Of a stretch of 64,000 bases of DNA, positions 25,407 to 34,778 are shown one piece after another (position 1 is the stretch's first letter; each line of letters opens with the position of its first letter). The translations under genes and the position numbers were made by a program. The stretch is from assembly GCA_004557245.1 (NCBI GenBank), contig SFEL01000004.1:21996-85995 (forward strand). Direction: 5' to 3'. This stretch comes from Clostridiales bacterium. GTDB lineage: Bacteria; Bacillota; Clostridia; Christensenellales; CAG-138. The notes beneath the pieces were generated by a model that saw nothing but the letters and a program-made list of their open reading frames with translations, had not been told where the DNA came from and searched no databases.

Positions 25407-27479
25407 ATGAAGAACTATACCGCAGCAAACATCCGCAACATAGGAGTATTCGGCCACGGCGGCGAGGGCAAGACCACTCTTACCGAGGCCATGCTCTTCA
25501 ATGCCGGGCTCCTCGAGCGTCTCGGCAAGGTTGAGAACGGAACCACCACTACCGACTACGATCCCGAGGAAGTAAAGCGCACTATCTCCATCAACTGTGC
25601 TCTTGCTCCTTACGAGTGGAAGGACGTAAAGGTAAATATCATAGACGCTCCCGGTTTCTTCGATTTTTACGGTGAAGTTACTGCGGCAATGGCAATGGCT
25701 GACTCCGCTCTGATCGTCGTCGGTGCCGTATCCGGCCCCGTTGTAGGCACCGAGAAGGCCATGGATATGTGCAAGAAGTCCGGCAAGGCCCGCATGATCG
25801 TAGTAAATCAGATGGACCGCGAAAACGCCAACTTCGATAAGGTCATGAATGAGCTGAACGAAAAGTTCGGTCCCAGCGTAGTTCCGATTCAGCTGCCCAT
25901 AATGGAAGGCGGCAAGCTGGTAGGCTATGTGGACACCGTTCATATGATTGCCAAAAAGTACGATGGCAAGGGCGAGAAGGATTGTGATATCCCCGCCAAT
26001 CTGTCCGCACGCGCGCAGGAAGTCTATGAGGCCCTCACCGAGGCAGCCGCCGAGACGGATGAAGCCCTTATGGAGAAGTTCTTTGAGGAAGGGGAGCTCT
26101 CCCGCGAGGAGATAATCTCCGGCCTGAATAACGGTATTCTGGGCGGCGACATTACCCCTGTTTGCTGCTGCGCTGCACAGCCCAATATTGGCGTATGCAC
26201 CCTGATGGACAATCTTGTCAAGTACATGCCTCCCGCCTCCATGGCTAAGGCTCCCAAGGCCGTCAATCCCAAGACCGGAGACGCAGTCGAAGTGAAGCAG
26301 GACGGCAAGTTTGCGGCTCAGGTCATCAAGACCGTTATTGACCAGTTCGGCAAGTATTCCATACTTAAAGTATACAGCGGCGTTCTCAGCGCAGATGTTG
26401 TTCCGTACAATACCCGTGAAGAAAAGTCCGAGAAGCCCTCTGCCCCTGGCATTATGCGCGGCAAGAAGGTCACTCCCGTCGATAAGCTCATCGCTGGCGA
26501 TATAGGCGTACTGTCCAAGCTTCAGTATACCGCTACCGGCGACACCCTGTGCGACGCTTCCGCACCTGTGCAGTTTGAAGCCATCAAATTCCCTGAGCCC
26601 TGCATCAAGCTGGCCGTTTCCGCCAAGAAGCAGGGCGAAGAAGATAAGGTCTTTGCCGGCCTTAACAAGCTGCTCGAAGAAGATCCAACCATGGCACTCG
26701 AGAAGAATGCCGAGACCGGCGACATGCTGCTCTGCGGTTTGGGCGAGGTGCATATTGATGTTCTCTGCGCAAAGCTGAAGAACAAGACCGGCGTAGAGGC
26801 CCAGATATCCGATCCCCGCATTCCTTACCGTGAGACTATCCGCGGAACCGCAGAGGCCGAAGGTAAGCATAAGAAGCAGACCGGCGGCAGCGGCCAGTTC
26901 GGCGTGGTCAACATGCGCTTTGAGCCTCTCACCAACGGCGAGGATTTCGAGTTTGTCAACGCCATCGTCGGCGGCGTAGTTCCTAAGGAATATATCCCCG
27001 CGGTCGAAAAGGGCACCCGAGAGGCCATGAAGCACGGCGTGCTTGCCGGTTATCCCATGATCGGAGTAAAGGCCACTCTGTTCTTCGGTAAGTATCACCC
27101 CGTGGATTCCAAGGAAGTTGCATTCAAGAGCGCCGCGCGCCTTGCTTACAAGGAAGCCTGCGCCAAAGCACAGCCTGCCCTGATAGAGCCCATCTATCAG
27201 TACAACATCACCGTTCCCAACGAGTATACCGGCGCCATCATGGGTGATCTGTCCAGCCGTCGCGGCCGTGTGCTCGGCATGAACCCCTGTGAGGAAGGTA
27301 CCGAAGTAGTAGCAGAAGCTCCTCTCTCTGAGATGTTCAAGTATGCTACCGACCTGCGTTCCATGACTCAGGCCCGCGGCTCCTTTACCAGCCAGTTCGT
27401 ACGCTACGAGGACGTCCCCGCTTTCGAGGCAAAGAAGATCATCGAGAACGCCCAGAAGGAAGAGGACGAGGAAGAATAA
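25407..27479 (+). CDS. Elongation factor G-like GTPase (divergent paralogue)
   Basis: A 690-residue protein with the EF-G domain order: GTPase, beta barrel, and domains III-V at the C-terminus. The G motifs are unusual. G1 is GHGGEGKTT (residues 16-24) instead of GHIDAGKTT. G3 is DAPGFFDF (80-87), in which Phe replaces the catalytic His of DTPGHVDF. G4 is NQMD (134-137). The first switch region is also changed. It resembles the EF-G-like paralogues of Clostridia rather than the main EF-G of the str operon. Codon use is strongly biased to C-ending codons such as ATC, so it is probably highly expressed. AGGGGG precedes the ATG. Ribosome binding is likely; loss of the His suggests slow or altered GTP hydrolysis. 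Confidence 0.88.
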   Translation: MKNYTAANIRNIGVFGHGGEGKTTLTEAMLFNAGLLERLGKVENGTTTTDYDPEEVKRTISINCALAPYEWKDVKVNIIDAPGFFDFYGEVTAAMAMADSALIVVGAVSGPVVGTEKAMDMCKKSGKARMIVVNQMDRENANFDKVMNELNEKFGPSVVPIQLPIMEGGKLVGYVDTVHMIAKKYDGKGEKDCDIPANLSARAQEVYEALTEAAAETDEALMEKFFEEGELSREEIISGLNNGILGGDITPVCCCAAQPNIGVCTLMDNLVKYMPPASMAKAPKAVNPKTGDAVEVKQDGKFAAQVIKTVIDQFGKYSILKVYSGVLSADVVPYNTREEKSEKPSAPGIMRGKKVTPVDKLIAGDIGVLSKLQYTATGDTLCDASAPVQFEAIKFPEPCIKLAVSAKKQGEEDKVFAGLNKLLEEDPTMALEKNAETGDMLLCGLGEVHIDVLCAKLKNKTGVEAQISDPRIPYRETIRGTAEAEGKHKKQTGGSGQFGVVNMRFEPLTNGEDFEFVNAIVGGVVPKEYIPAVEKGTREAMKHGVLAGYPMIGVKATLFFGKYHPVDSKEVAFKSAARLAYKEACAKAQPALIEPIYQYNITVPNEYTGAIMGDLSSRRGRVLGMNPCEEGTEVVAEAPLSEMFKYATDLRSMTQARGSFTSQFVRYEDVPAFEAKKIIENAQKEEDEEE

Positions 27480-27531
27480 TCTTCTTCGAACGCATCGGAG
27501 CAAACAACAAAGCCTGGAAATATGAAATGTC

Positions 27532-27580
27532 CCCCGTTTGTTAGAAAGTATTATATACTTTCTAACAAACGGGGCTTTTA
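27532..27580 (+). terminator. Long perfect hairpin after the EF-G-like gene
   Basis: A 19-bp perfect stem (27532-27550 with 27556-27574) closes the 5-base loop TTATA and is followed by CTTTT. It begins CCCCGTTTGTTAG. It is longer than most terminators. Confidence 0.75.
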
Positions 27581-27720
27581 TATACTCAAAGGATACCTCA
27601 TAGGCTTCGTTGCATAACGCTCTGCGACCGTTTTGTATAGAAAAGAATTATAGCAGGAAGTGTTGCATAATACTTTCTTATGAAATAAAAAATGCAGCTC
27701 TTTCATCTAATGCTTTTATA

Positions 27721-27749
27721 TTGCCAAAATAAACGCTTTTTGGTACAAT
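27721..27749 (+). promoter_or_regulatory. Sigma-A promoter of the surE operon
   Basis: TTGCCA at 27721-27726 and TACAAT at 27744-27749 with a 17-base spacer. Between the hairpin and this promoter (27581-27720) I see nothing further. Confidence 0.7.
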
Positions 27750-27803
27750 AATTGCAACTGAAAGCCGATGGCTTTTTCACAAATACAAGGAAAGATGCAA
27801 ATA

Positions 27804-28544
27804 ATGAGAATACTTATTGCAAATGATGACGGTATATACGCCGCGGGCATCAAGGCCATTGCAGCGGAGTTTTCAAAGAAGCATCAGGTGATGGTTGTCG
27901 CTCCGGATCATGAGCGCAGCGGCGCCAGCCATTCTATAAATCTTACGTCGCCACTCAGGATACATAAGACAGAACTTTCCGGCTTTGATAATATAGAGGC
28001 TTACAGGGTAAACGGCACACCGGTGGACTGCGTGATAGTAGGCTGCAACGCGCTGAACTTCAAGCCGGATGCAATTATAACCGGAGTGAACCACGGGTAT
28101 AACCTGGGCATGGATATACATTATTCGGGCACGGTATCTGCGGCAAAGGAAGGGGCGTTAATGGGAATACCTTCAATGGCAGTATCGATGTGCAACCTTA
28201 CGTCTAAAGATTTTTCGGTGCCGGCAAGGGTGGCGGCAGAGCTGTTTGACGGCTTTATCGCCAGCGGCAGCCTACTTTATAATGTAAATGTGCCCGACCT
28301 TGCCTACGGCGAGCTGAAAGGCATAAAGTTTACCGGTCTTTCAAAAAGGACATACTATTCACCATTTGAAAAACGGGTTGATCCCCGTGGATGCGAATAC
28401 TACTGGTGGCCTATGCGGACGGAGTATGACGGAGATATGAAGGCTGACAACGACGAGCGCTGGACGGCCGAAGGCTTTGTTTCCGTTACGCCAATACTTA
28501 CAGATTTTACGGATTACGCTGCGCTGAAGCGGCTGAATAAATAA
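27804..28544 (+). CDS. surE: 5'/3'-nucleotidase SurE
   Basis: A 246-residue metal-dependent phosphatase of nucleoside monophosphates. It has the opening MRILIANDDG with metal ligands Asp8 and Asp9, the NGTPVDCV segment, and the GVNHGYNLG and HYSGTVSAAKEG active-site blocks. Length is typical. The ATG at 27804 follows GGAAAG; an in-frame ATG at 27768 is poorly placed. It leads a dense gene run ending with ispH/rpsA. Confidence 0.93.
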   Translation: MRILIANDDGIYAAGIKAIAAEFSKKHQVMVVAPDHERSGASHSINLTSPLRIHKTELSGFDNIEAYRVNGTPVDCVIVGCNALNFKPDAIITGVNHGYNLGMDIHYSGTVSAAKEGALMGIPSMAVSMCNLTSKDFSVPARVAAELFDGFIASGSLLYNVNVPDLAYGELKGIKFTGLSKRTYYSPFEKRVDPRGCEYYWWPMRTEYDGDMKADNDERWTAEGFVSVTPILTDFTDYAALKRLNK

Positions 28545-28574
28545 GAAACAGACTAAGAAGGGGTCGATATCAAC

Positions 28575-29444
28575 ATGGAAAACGTGGATTTGCTCGCACG
28601 GATAAACCAGCATTACAGTTCTTTCAGCAAGGGGCAGAAGCTGCTTGCCAACTACATAATAGACAATTACGACAGGGCGGCGTTCATTACCGCATCAAAG
28701 ATGGGCCGCACTGTAGGCGTAAGCGAATCTACGGTTGTCCGCTTTGCATATGCTTTGGGTTATGACGGATATCCTGCGCTCCAGCGCTCCCTTCAGGAAA
28801 TGATACGCAACCGTCTTACTACGGTCCAGCGTATACAACTCACATCGGATCTTTCGCAGGATGAGGTCCTTTCCACTGTATTGAAATCAGATATAAGCAA
28901 TATCAGAGCTACTATAGAGTCGGTAAATACCGCTACCTTCAATACCGTCATAGACTACATGCTCAAGGCGCGCAAGATCTATGTTGTAGGTATAAAGAGT
29001 GCGGCGCCGTTAGCACAATTCCTGGGGTATTATCTCAACTTCATACTGGACGATGTATGCATCGTCAACAGTACCGTATATGAAACGATGCTGCGCATAA
29101 GCGACAAGGACATGTGCATAGGAATAAGCTTCCCCAGATACTCCTCTAAGGCGGTGGAAGCGCTGAGCTTCGCAAGGAGCAAGGGCGCATATGTGACGGC
29201 CATAACGGACAGCATGTTTTCCCCTATAGCCGAGCTTGCGGACAGCGTACTGGTAGCGCGCAGCGATATGGCTTCCTTTGCCGATTCTCTGGCTGCCCCC
29301 TTGAGCCTTATCAATGCCCTTATAGTGGGTGCGGGCCTTCGCAGGAAGGACGAGGTGTACGAGAGATTGGATCAGCTGGAAGGCATATGGAAGAGCCACA
29401 AGGTGTACATAGCGTCCAATACAGACGATAGGGATAACGAATGA
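28575..29444 (+). CDS. MurR/RpiR family transcriptional regulator
   Basis: A 289-residue regulator. The N-terminal helix-turn-helix (about 1-75) includes the family block TASKMGRTVGVSESTVVRFAYALG, shown here only in part in the protein around 35-57. The C-terminal SIS domain (about 125-260) binds a phosphosugar or sugar-like ligand in this family. GGGG lies about 12 bases before the ATG. The stop overlaps the start of the flavoprotein gene by four bases. The neighbours are not sugar genes, so the regulated target is unclear. Confidence 0.88.
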   Translation: MENVDLLARINQHYSSFSKGQKLLANYIIDNYDRAAFITASKMGRTVGVSESTVVRFAYALGYDGYPALQRSLQEMIRNRLTTVQRIQLTSDLSQDEVLSTVLKSDISNIRATIESVNTATFNTVIDYMLKARKIYVVGIKSAAPLAQFLGYYLNFILDDVCIVNSTVYETMLRISDKDMCIGISFPRYSSKAVEALSFARSKGAYVTAITDSMFSPIAELADSVLVARSDMASFADSLAAPLSLINALIVGAGLRRKDEVYERLDQLEGIWKSHKVYIASNTDDRDNE

Positions 29445-30661
29445 GCAGGGTAGCTGTAATAGGCGGCGGCCCGGCAGGCATAATGGCGGCAGCAGCGGCA
29501 GCGGGCTGCGGCCATGATTCAGTGTTGCTTGAAAAAAACGAAAAGCTGGGCAAGAAGCTGTTTCTTACGGGCAAGGGGCGCTGCAACATAACCAACAGCT
29601 GTGATACCGATGACTTTTTTGCCAATATACCGAGAAATCCCAAGTTTCTGTACAGTGCGCTGTACGGCTTTTCCAATACTGACATAGTTGAGCTCATAAA
29701 CGCAAACGGCGTGCCTACCAAGGCGGAAAGAGGCAAGCGCATTTTTCCCGCATCGGACAAGTCCAGCGACGTTATAAAGGCGCTTACGCGGCATTTGAAC
29801 AACAGCGGAGCGGAGCTCAGGCTCAATACCGAGGTATCCGGCATACGAAAGGCCGGCAGCGGCTTTGAGCTTACGGTAAACGGCTGCAGGGAGGCTTTTG
29901 ACGCGGTGATAATCTGTACCGGAGGCGCGAGCTACCCAACGACGGGCTCTACCGGCTCAGGCTATACCTTCGCCCAAAAGCTTGGCCATACCGTGACGGA
30001 TATACGTCCGTCTCTCATACCGCTGGCTACGGTAGAAGAGTGGCCGGGGAAATTGGCTGGGCTTTCGCTTAAAAATGTCACTCTGAGGGCGTACAACAAA
30101 AAGAACAGGCTGGTATATGAGGAACTGGGCGAGATGCTGTTCACCCACTTCGGCGTATCTGGTCCGCTGGTGCTCAGCGCCAGCAGCAGGATAGCCGACA
30201 GTCCGGAAGGTGTGCGGCTCACCATTGATATGAAACCCGGCCTTAACCCTGATGAGCTGGACAGGCGCATTTTGCGGGACTTTGAAAAGTACCAGCGTAA
30301 ACAGCTTATAAACGGGTTGAACGACCTGCTTCCGTCACGGCTCATACCGGTAGTTATAAGCATATCCGGCGTGCCTGCGGAAATTAACATCAGCTCTGTA
30401 ACAAAGGCCATGAGGGAGTCGCTGGTGAAAACCATCAAGTGCATACCGCTGACAGTAGATCACGCCTTGCCGGTAGAAGAGGCGATAATAACCAGGGGCG
30501 GCATAAGCGTAAAGGAGATAGATCCCTCTACCATGGAATCCAAGCTGGTTCCGGGACTGTTCTTTGCGGGCGAAATAATCGACGTAGATGGATACACCGG
30601 AGGCTTCAACCTGCAAATAGCTTACTCCACGGGTGTGCTTGCAGGCAGATCCGTAAGATAA
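29441..30661 (+). CDS. HI0933-family FAD-dependent oxidoreductase
   Basis: A 406-residue flavoprotein. Residues 1-35 form the FAD site with GGGPAGIMAA. The family blocks GKGRCNITN and GGASYPTTGSTGSGY follow, and the C-terminal FAD motif is GLFFAGEIIDVDGYTGGFN. This family (YhiN/BaiN type) is widespread and mostly uncharacterised; a few members reduce bile-acid or other enoyl substrates. It is coupled to the RpiR gene and to cmk, 17 bases downstream. Confidence 0.87.
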   Translation: MSRVAVIGGGPAGIMAAAAAAGCGHDSVLLEKNEKLGKKLFLTGKGRCNITNSCDTDDFFANIPRNPKFLYSALYGFSNTDIVELINANGVPTKAERGKRIFPASDKSSDVIKALTRHLNNSGAELRLNTEVSGIRKAGSGFELTVNGCREAFDAVIICTGGASYPTTGSTGSGYTFAQKLGHTVTDIRPSLIPLATVEEWPGKLAGLSLKNVTLRAYNKKNRLVYEELGEMLFTHFGVSGPLVLSASSRIADSPEGVRLTIDMKPGLNPDELDRRILRDFEKYQRKQLINGLNDLLPSRLIPVVISISGVPAEINISSVTKAMRESLVKTIKCIPLTVDHALPVEEAIITRGGISVKEIDPSTMESKLVPGLFFAGEIIDVDGYTGGFNLQIAYSTGVLAGRSVR

Positions 30662-30678
30662 CGCGAGGTGAATGTATA

Positions 30679-31362
30679 ATGATAAATATAGCCATAGACG
30701 GTCCTGCGGGTGCGGGCAAGAGCACGGTTGCCAGGGCGGTAGCCAAAAAGCTCGGCATACTCTACCTCGACACGGGCGCGATGTACCGGGCAATGGCGTT
30801 AAAAGCCATGCGAGAGGGTATAGACCCAAACGATAAGGAGCAGGTGCTGCCCCTTCTTGAATGTACCGAGATATATGCGAAAAATATCGGCGGAACTCAG
30901 CATACCTATCTGGACGGCGAGGATGTTTCCGGCCTTATAAGGACGCCGGAAATATCCCGGGGCGCTTCCGACATAAGCGCCATACCGGACGTGCGCATCA
31001 AGCTGGCGCAGATACAGCGCAATATCGCCCATACCTCAGATGTAGTCATGGACGGGCGGGAGATAGGCTCTTATGTGATCCCCGACTGCGAGAACAAGTT
31101 CTATGTTACCGCCTCCGTAGACGAGCGCGCCCGCCGCAGGCTGCTGGAGCTAAAAGAAAAGGGCAGGGACAACGGCATGACCGTGGAGGACATGGCGAAG
31201 GATATAGCGGAGCGCGACTACAATGACAGCCACAGGGCCTTTGCGCCATTGCTCAGGCTGCCCGAGGCGATACTTATAGACACCACCGACCTTACGATAG
31301 GCGAAGCGGTGAACGCCGTGCTTAAAAACCTTAAAAACATTGGGGCGGAGGCGCATAAGTAA
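30679..31362 (+). CDS. cmk: Cytidylate kinase
   Basis: A 227-residue enzyme that phosphorylates CMP and dCMP. P-loop GPAGAGKST is at 8-16, then the YLDTGAMYRAMA block and DGREIGSYVIP substrate region. The ATG at 30679 gives the exact family N-terminus and follows GAGGTG. The frame upstream is an overlap with the flavoprotein gene. The one-base overlap with plsC indicates translational coupling. The order cmk-plsC-ispH-rpsA is typical of Clostridia. Confidence 0.95.
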   Translation: MINIAIDGPAGAGKSTVARAVAKKLGILYLDTGAMYRAMALKAMREGIDPNDKEQVLPLLECTEIYAKNIGGTQHTYLDGEDVSGLIRTPEISRGASDISAIPDVRIKLAQIQRNIAHTSDVVMDGREIGSYVIPDCENKFYVTASVDERARRRLLELKEKGRDNGMTVEDMAKDIAERDYNDSHRAFAPLLRLPEAILIDTTDLTIGEAVNAVLKNLKNIGAEAHK

Positions 31363-31952
31363 TGCTTTATATACTTTTCAGATATCTGCTTTGGCCGCTT
31401 TTCATGATAATAATGCGGCCTCAGGTATATAACCTGAAGGGGCTCCGGGTAAAGGGAGGAGCAATATACGCATGCAATCACTTATCCATGTTGGATCCAG
31501 TGATGATAGCATTCCTTTCTCCGCGGATAGTCCACTTCATGGCTAAGAAGGAGCTTTTCAACGGCTTGGGTAAGGTGTTCTTCAAAGGGCTCATGGTGTT
31601 TCCGGTGAATCGGCATACAGCTGATATAGCCTCTCTCAAGCGGGCTATGGAGGTGCTGAAAGATGGCAAGGTCTTCGGAATATTCCCAGAAGGCAAGCGA
31701 TCAGTTACGGGCGAACTGGACGAACTGGAAAAGGGCACCGCATTCCTGGCGCTTAAATCAGGCGCGCCTGTAATACCAATGTATATCGATCCCAAGTGCT
31801 ATGACTCCATGCGGTTCCGAATGATCGTAGGGGAGCCTGTGAGCAGGGAAGGCCTTGAGAACCTCAGCCGCAATGAGATGTCGGACGAGTTCACGAACCG
31901 ACTTACTGCTGCCTTTGAGGGGCTTAAAGCGCGGCTGGAGGGTATGCAGTGA
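31362..31952 (+). CDS. plsC: 1-acyl-sn-glycerol-3-phosphate acyltransferase
   Basis: A 196-residue membrane-bound acyltransferase making phosphatidic acid. HX4D is NHLSMLDP with His40 and Asp45, and the second block is FPEGKRSVTGE. A hydrophobic N-terminus (3-18) anchors it. The short form of the family is normal in Clostridia. It overlaps cmk by one base and the next gene by four (GTGA), so the three are coupled. Confidence 0.93.
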   Translation: MLYILFRYLLWPLFMIIMRPQVYNLKGLRVKGGAIYACNHLSMLDPVMIAFLSPRIVHFMAKKELFNGLGKVFFKGLMVFPVNRHTADIASLKRAMEVLKDGKVFGIFPEGKRSVTGELDELEKGTAFLALKSGAPVIPMYIDPKCYDSMRFRMIVGEPVSREGLENLSRNEMSDEFTNRLTAAFEGLKARLEGMQ

Positions 31953-34180
31953 AAGTCATCGCGGCAAAGAACATAGGCTTCTGCTTCGGCGTGGAGCGGG
32001 CTATAGAGATAGCCCGTAAAGAGGTAGAGGACGGCGGTACCGTATACACCTACGGCGAGCTCATACATAACCTTACTGTCATAGATGAGCTTCGCGCCGA
32101 GGGGATAATACCCGCCGAGACGCTCGAAGATATACCTGCCGGCAGCAATGTCATAATACGATCCCATGGCGTAGCGCCGGAGGAGATAGACAAGTGCCGC
32201 AAGCTGGGGCTTGATGCTGTTGACGCCACATGCCCATTCGTAAAGCGCATACACAACATAGTTAAAAAACACTCTGATGAAGGATATTCAGTTGTAATAT
32301 TCGGCGAGAGCAGGCACCCGGAGGTGAAAGGCATACAGGGCTGGGCAAAAGGCGCAGCCGTCGTGTCCGATCCTGAGCAGGCGAGGAAACTGCCGCATAT
32401 GCAGAAGTGCTGCCTCGTGTCCCAGACCACCGCCTGCGAAGAATGCTTCCGCCAGGTGGAGGAAGCAATAAGTGAAAGATGCGATGAGCTGGCATCGTTC
32501 GATACTATTTGCGAGACCACACGTTTAAGACAGAACGAGGCGGCGGAACTGAGCAGGAAATGCACCCACATGTTCGTGATTGGCGGACATCACAGCTCAA
32601 ATACACAAAAACTGTGTGCGATATGTAAAAAGTATTGCAAAACCGTTGAATCTCTGGCAAAAGTAGGCGAAATAACCCTTGAAAATATTGATATCAATGA
32701 TATAATAGGGGTTGTTGGAGGCGCATCGACGCCGAAATGGATTATATTGGAGGTTATTGAAAGAATGAGCGAACTGGAAAAGACGATGGCTGCAAGCCCC
32801 GAAGAAGAAAAAGTAGAGGCGGTAGCAGCAGCTGCCGTCCAGGAACCCGTTGCCGAAACCGCTGAAGCTGCCGAGCCCAGCTTTGAGGAAGTGTTCGAAA
32901 AGACACTCGTACGCATCAGGAACGGACAGATCATCAAGGGCTCCGTCGTACAGATAGTGGACGGCGAAGTATGCGTAAACATTGGTTATAAGTCCGACGG
33001 GTTTATTCCACGCAACGAGTTCTCTTCTGATACTGAAGTCAACCCTGAAGATGTTGTCAAGGTTGGCGACGAGATCGAAGTTGAGGTCATTAAGGTAAAC
33101 GATGGCGAGGGCAACGTGCTCCTCTCCCGCAAGAACGTTGAGAGCAAGAAGCTTTGGGACAACCTTATGCAGGACGAAGAGAACCTGCAGGATAAGACTT
33201 TTGACGCCGTGGGCAAGGAAGTCGTAAAGGGCGGTCTGATCGCCACCATCAATGGTATCCGTGCTTTTATTCCCGCATCTCAGCTGTCTACCAAGTATGT
33301 TGAGAATATCGGCGAGTTCGTAGGCAAGGATCTGAAGGTCAAGATCATTGAGGTCGATAAGTCCCGCAAGCGCATCGTAGCATCCCATAAGGCGGTTATG
33401 AAGGAAGAAGCCGAAGCTGCTAAGAAGGAGCTTTGGAACAAGCTGGAAGTCGGTTCCAAGGTAAAGGGCGTTGTGCGCCGCCTGACCGATTTCGGCGCGT
33501 TTGTTGATATCGGCGGTATTGATGGTCTGGTGCATGTTACTGACGTAGCATGGGGCCGCGTAAAGCATCCTTCCGATGTACTTTCCATAGGTCAGGAGAT
33601 CGAAGTCCTTATCCGCGATGTAGACGTCGAGAAACAGCGCGTATCCCTCGGTTATAAGCAGCTCCAGCCCAAGCCTTGGACTATGGCTGCCGAGAAGTAC
33701 CCCGTAGGCTCCATCGTAGAGGGCAAGGTAGTGCGCATAGTTCCCTTCGGCGCATTTGTGGCTCTTGAGCCCACTATCGACGGCCTGATTCACATCTCTC
33801 AGGTGGGCGTAAAGCGCATCGAGAAGGTCGAAGACGAGATCAATGTTGGCGATGTAGTACGCTGTAAGGTTCTCGATGTAAATCCTGAGGCAAAGCGTAT
33901 AAGCCTGAGCCGCCGCGATGTTATCCTTGAGGAGAACCCTGAGGTAGCAGAGCAGTTGGCAGCTGAAAAGGCTGAGCGTGAACGCGTAGCCGCAGAGCGT
34001 GCTGCTGAGCGCGCCGCAGCTGCCGAAGCCGCAAAGGCTGCTAACGAGGCCCGCGAGGCCGAGCGCGCCGAGCGCCGCCGTCAGCGCCGCGAAGAGAACG
34101 AATATGATTTGCCTCCTGTAGAGAAGGCCACTACTTCTCTGGCAGACAAATTCGCCGGCTTCAAGTTTGACGAGGAGTAA
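31949..34180 (+). CDS. ispH: IspH fused to ribosomal protein S1
   Basis: A 743-residue bifunctional protein starting with GTG. Residues 1-285 are 4-hydroxy-3-methylbut-2-enyl diphosphate reductase, the last step of the MEP isoprenoid pathway. Its [4Fe-4S] ligands are Cys12, Cys95 and Cys188, and SSNTQKL is the substrate motif. Residues about 320-660 hold four S1 RNA-binding repeats, the last two canonical (FGAFVDIGGIDGLVHVT and FGAFVALEPTIDGLIHIS). The tail is an Ala/Glu/Arg-rich helix. This fusion is common in Clostridia. The S1 half uses highly expressed codons (ATC, CGC, AAG) and the IspH half uses the usual ATA-rich set, so the two halves differ in codon bias. Confidence 0.95.
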   Translation: MKVIAAKNIGFCFGVERAIEIARKEVEDGGTVYTYGELIHNLTVIDELRAEGIIPAETLEDIPAGSNVIIRSHGVAPEEIDKCRKLGLDAVDATCPFVKRIHNIVKKHSDEGYSVVIFGESRHPEVKGIQGWAKGAAVVSDPEQARKLPHMQKCCLVSQTTACEECFRQVEEAISERCDELASFDTICETTRLRQNEAAELSRKCTHMFVIGGHHSSNTQKLCAICKKYCKTVESLAKVGEITLENIDINDIIGVVGGASTPKWIILEVIERMSELEKTMAASPEEEKVEAVAAAAVQEPVAETAEAAEPSFEEVFEKTLVRIRNGQIIKGSVVQIVDGEVCVNIGYKSDGFIPRNEFSSDTEVNPEDVVKVGDEIEVEVIKVNDGEGNVLLSRKNVESKKLWDNLMQDEENLQDKTFDAVGKEVVKGGLIATINGIRAFIPASQLSTKYVENIGEFVGKDLKVKIIEVDKSRKRIVASHKAVMKEEAEAAKKELWNKLEVGSKVKGVVRRLTDFGAFVDIGGIDGLVHVTDVAWGRVKHPSDVLSIGQEIEVLIRDVDVEKQRVSLGYKQLQPKPWTMAAEKYPVGSIVEGKVVRIVPFGAFVALEPTIDGLIHISQVGVKRIEKVEDEINVGDVVRCKVLDVNPEAKRISLSRRDVILEENPEVAEQLAAEKAERERVAAERAAERAAAAEAAKAANEAREAERAERRRQRREENEYDLPPVEKATTSLADKFAGFKFDEE

Positions 34181-34200
34181 GCTTCAAGACAAATAATGAT

Positions 34201-34225
34201 CCCCCCGCATAGCGGGGGGTATTTC
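34201..34225 (+). terminator. Intrinsic terminator after ispH/rpsA
   Basis: CCCCCCGC and GCGGGGGG form a perfect 8-bp stem with a 3-base loop, followed by TATTT. It ends the surE-to-rpsA gene run. Confidence 0.75.
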
Positions 34226-34296
34226 AGTTTCGGGCATAGCCCTAATATAACTAGCGGCGCACAAGTGCGCATAAAGTGCCTGCCAGCTTGCGCTTG

Positions 34297-34770
34297 TTAC
34301 CTGCCACCCTTAAAAGGGTCTTGCGGGTCAAATATACTCAGCTGGTCCGTTTCTCTGTCTCTTTTTAATTGTTCTGCTATGTATTCCTTAATAGCTTTTG
34401 TGTTCTTCCCTACTGTATCTACATAATACCCCTTACACCAGAATTCCCGGTTTCTATATGCAAATTTCATGTTACCATACTTCTGGAATATCATTAAGCT
34501 GCTTTTGCCCTTTAAGTATCCCATAAAGCCCGATACGCTTATCTTTGGTGGTATACTCAGCAGCAGGTGGATGTGATCCGGGCATATTTCCCCCTCTATT
34601 ATGTCTACTCCTTTCCATTTGCACAACGTCCTTATTATCTCTCGTATGTCCTCCCTCTTATCTTCAAAAAATACCTTCCTCCGATACTTTGGCGCAAATA
34701 CTATGTGGTACTTACAATTCCATTTCGTATGTGCTAAACTGTTCGTGACGTTATTCTGTTCACTCATCAT
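34297..34770 (-). CDS. tnpA: IS200/IS605 family transposase TnpA (HUH/Y1)
   Basis: A 157-residue single-strand transposase that moves the element by peel-and-paste. The HUH motif is His66-Ile-His68 in PDHIHLLLS, the conserved block WCKGYYVDTVG is at 111-121, and the catalytic tyrosine is probably Tyr130 in the YIAEQ helix. Length is normal and the frame is intact, so it may be active. GGAGG lies five bases before the ATG at 34770. The flanking inverted repeat could hide this site, as in other IS200 elements. Confidence 0.93.
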   Translation of the reverse strand: MMSEQNNVTNSLAHTKWNCKYHIVFAPKYRRKVFFEDKREDIREIIRTLCKWKGVDIIEGEICPDHIHLLLSIPPKISVSGFMGYLKGKSSLMIFQKYGNMKFAYRNREFWCKGYYVDTVGKNTKAIKEYIAEQLKRDRETDQLSIFDPQDPFKGGR

Positions 34771-34778
34771 AATGTCCT

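Noticed and set aside
25386..27503. A 705-codon open frame opposite the EF-G-like gene
   Set aside because: It mirrors a strongly biased coding sequence whose favoured codons leave no stops on the opposite strand. It has no recognisable domain, and the plus-strand gene is certain.
32597..33793. A 398-codon open frame opposite ispH/rpsA
   Set aside because: Shadow of the S1 repeats; composition and lack of a ribosome site do not support a gene.
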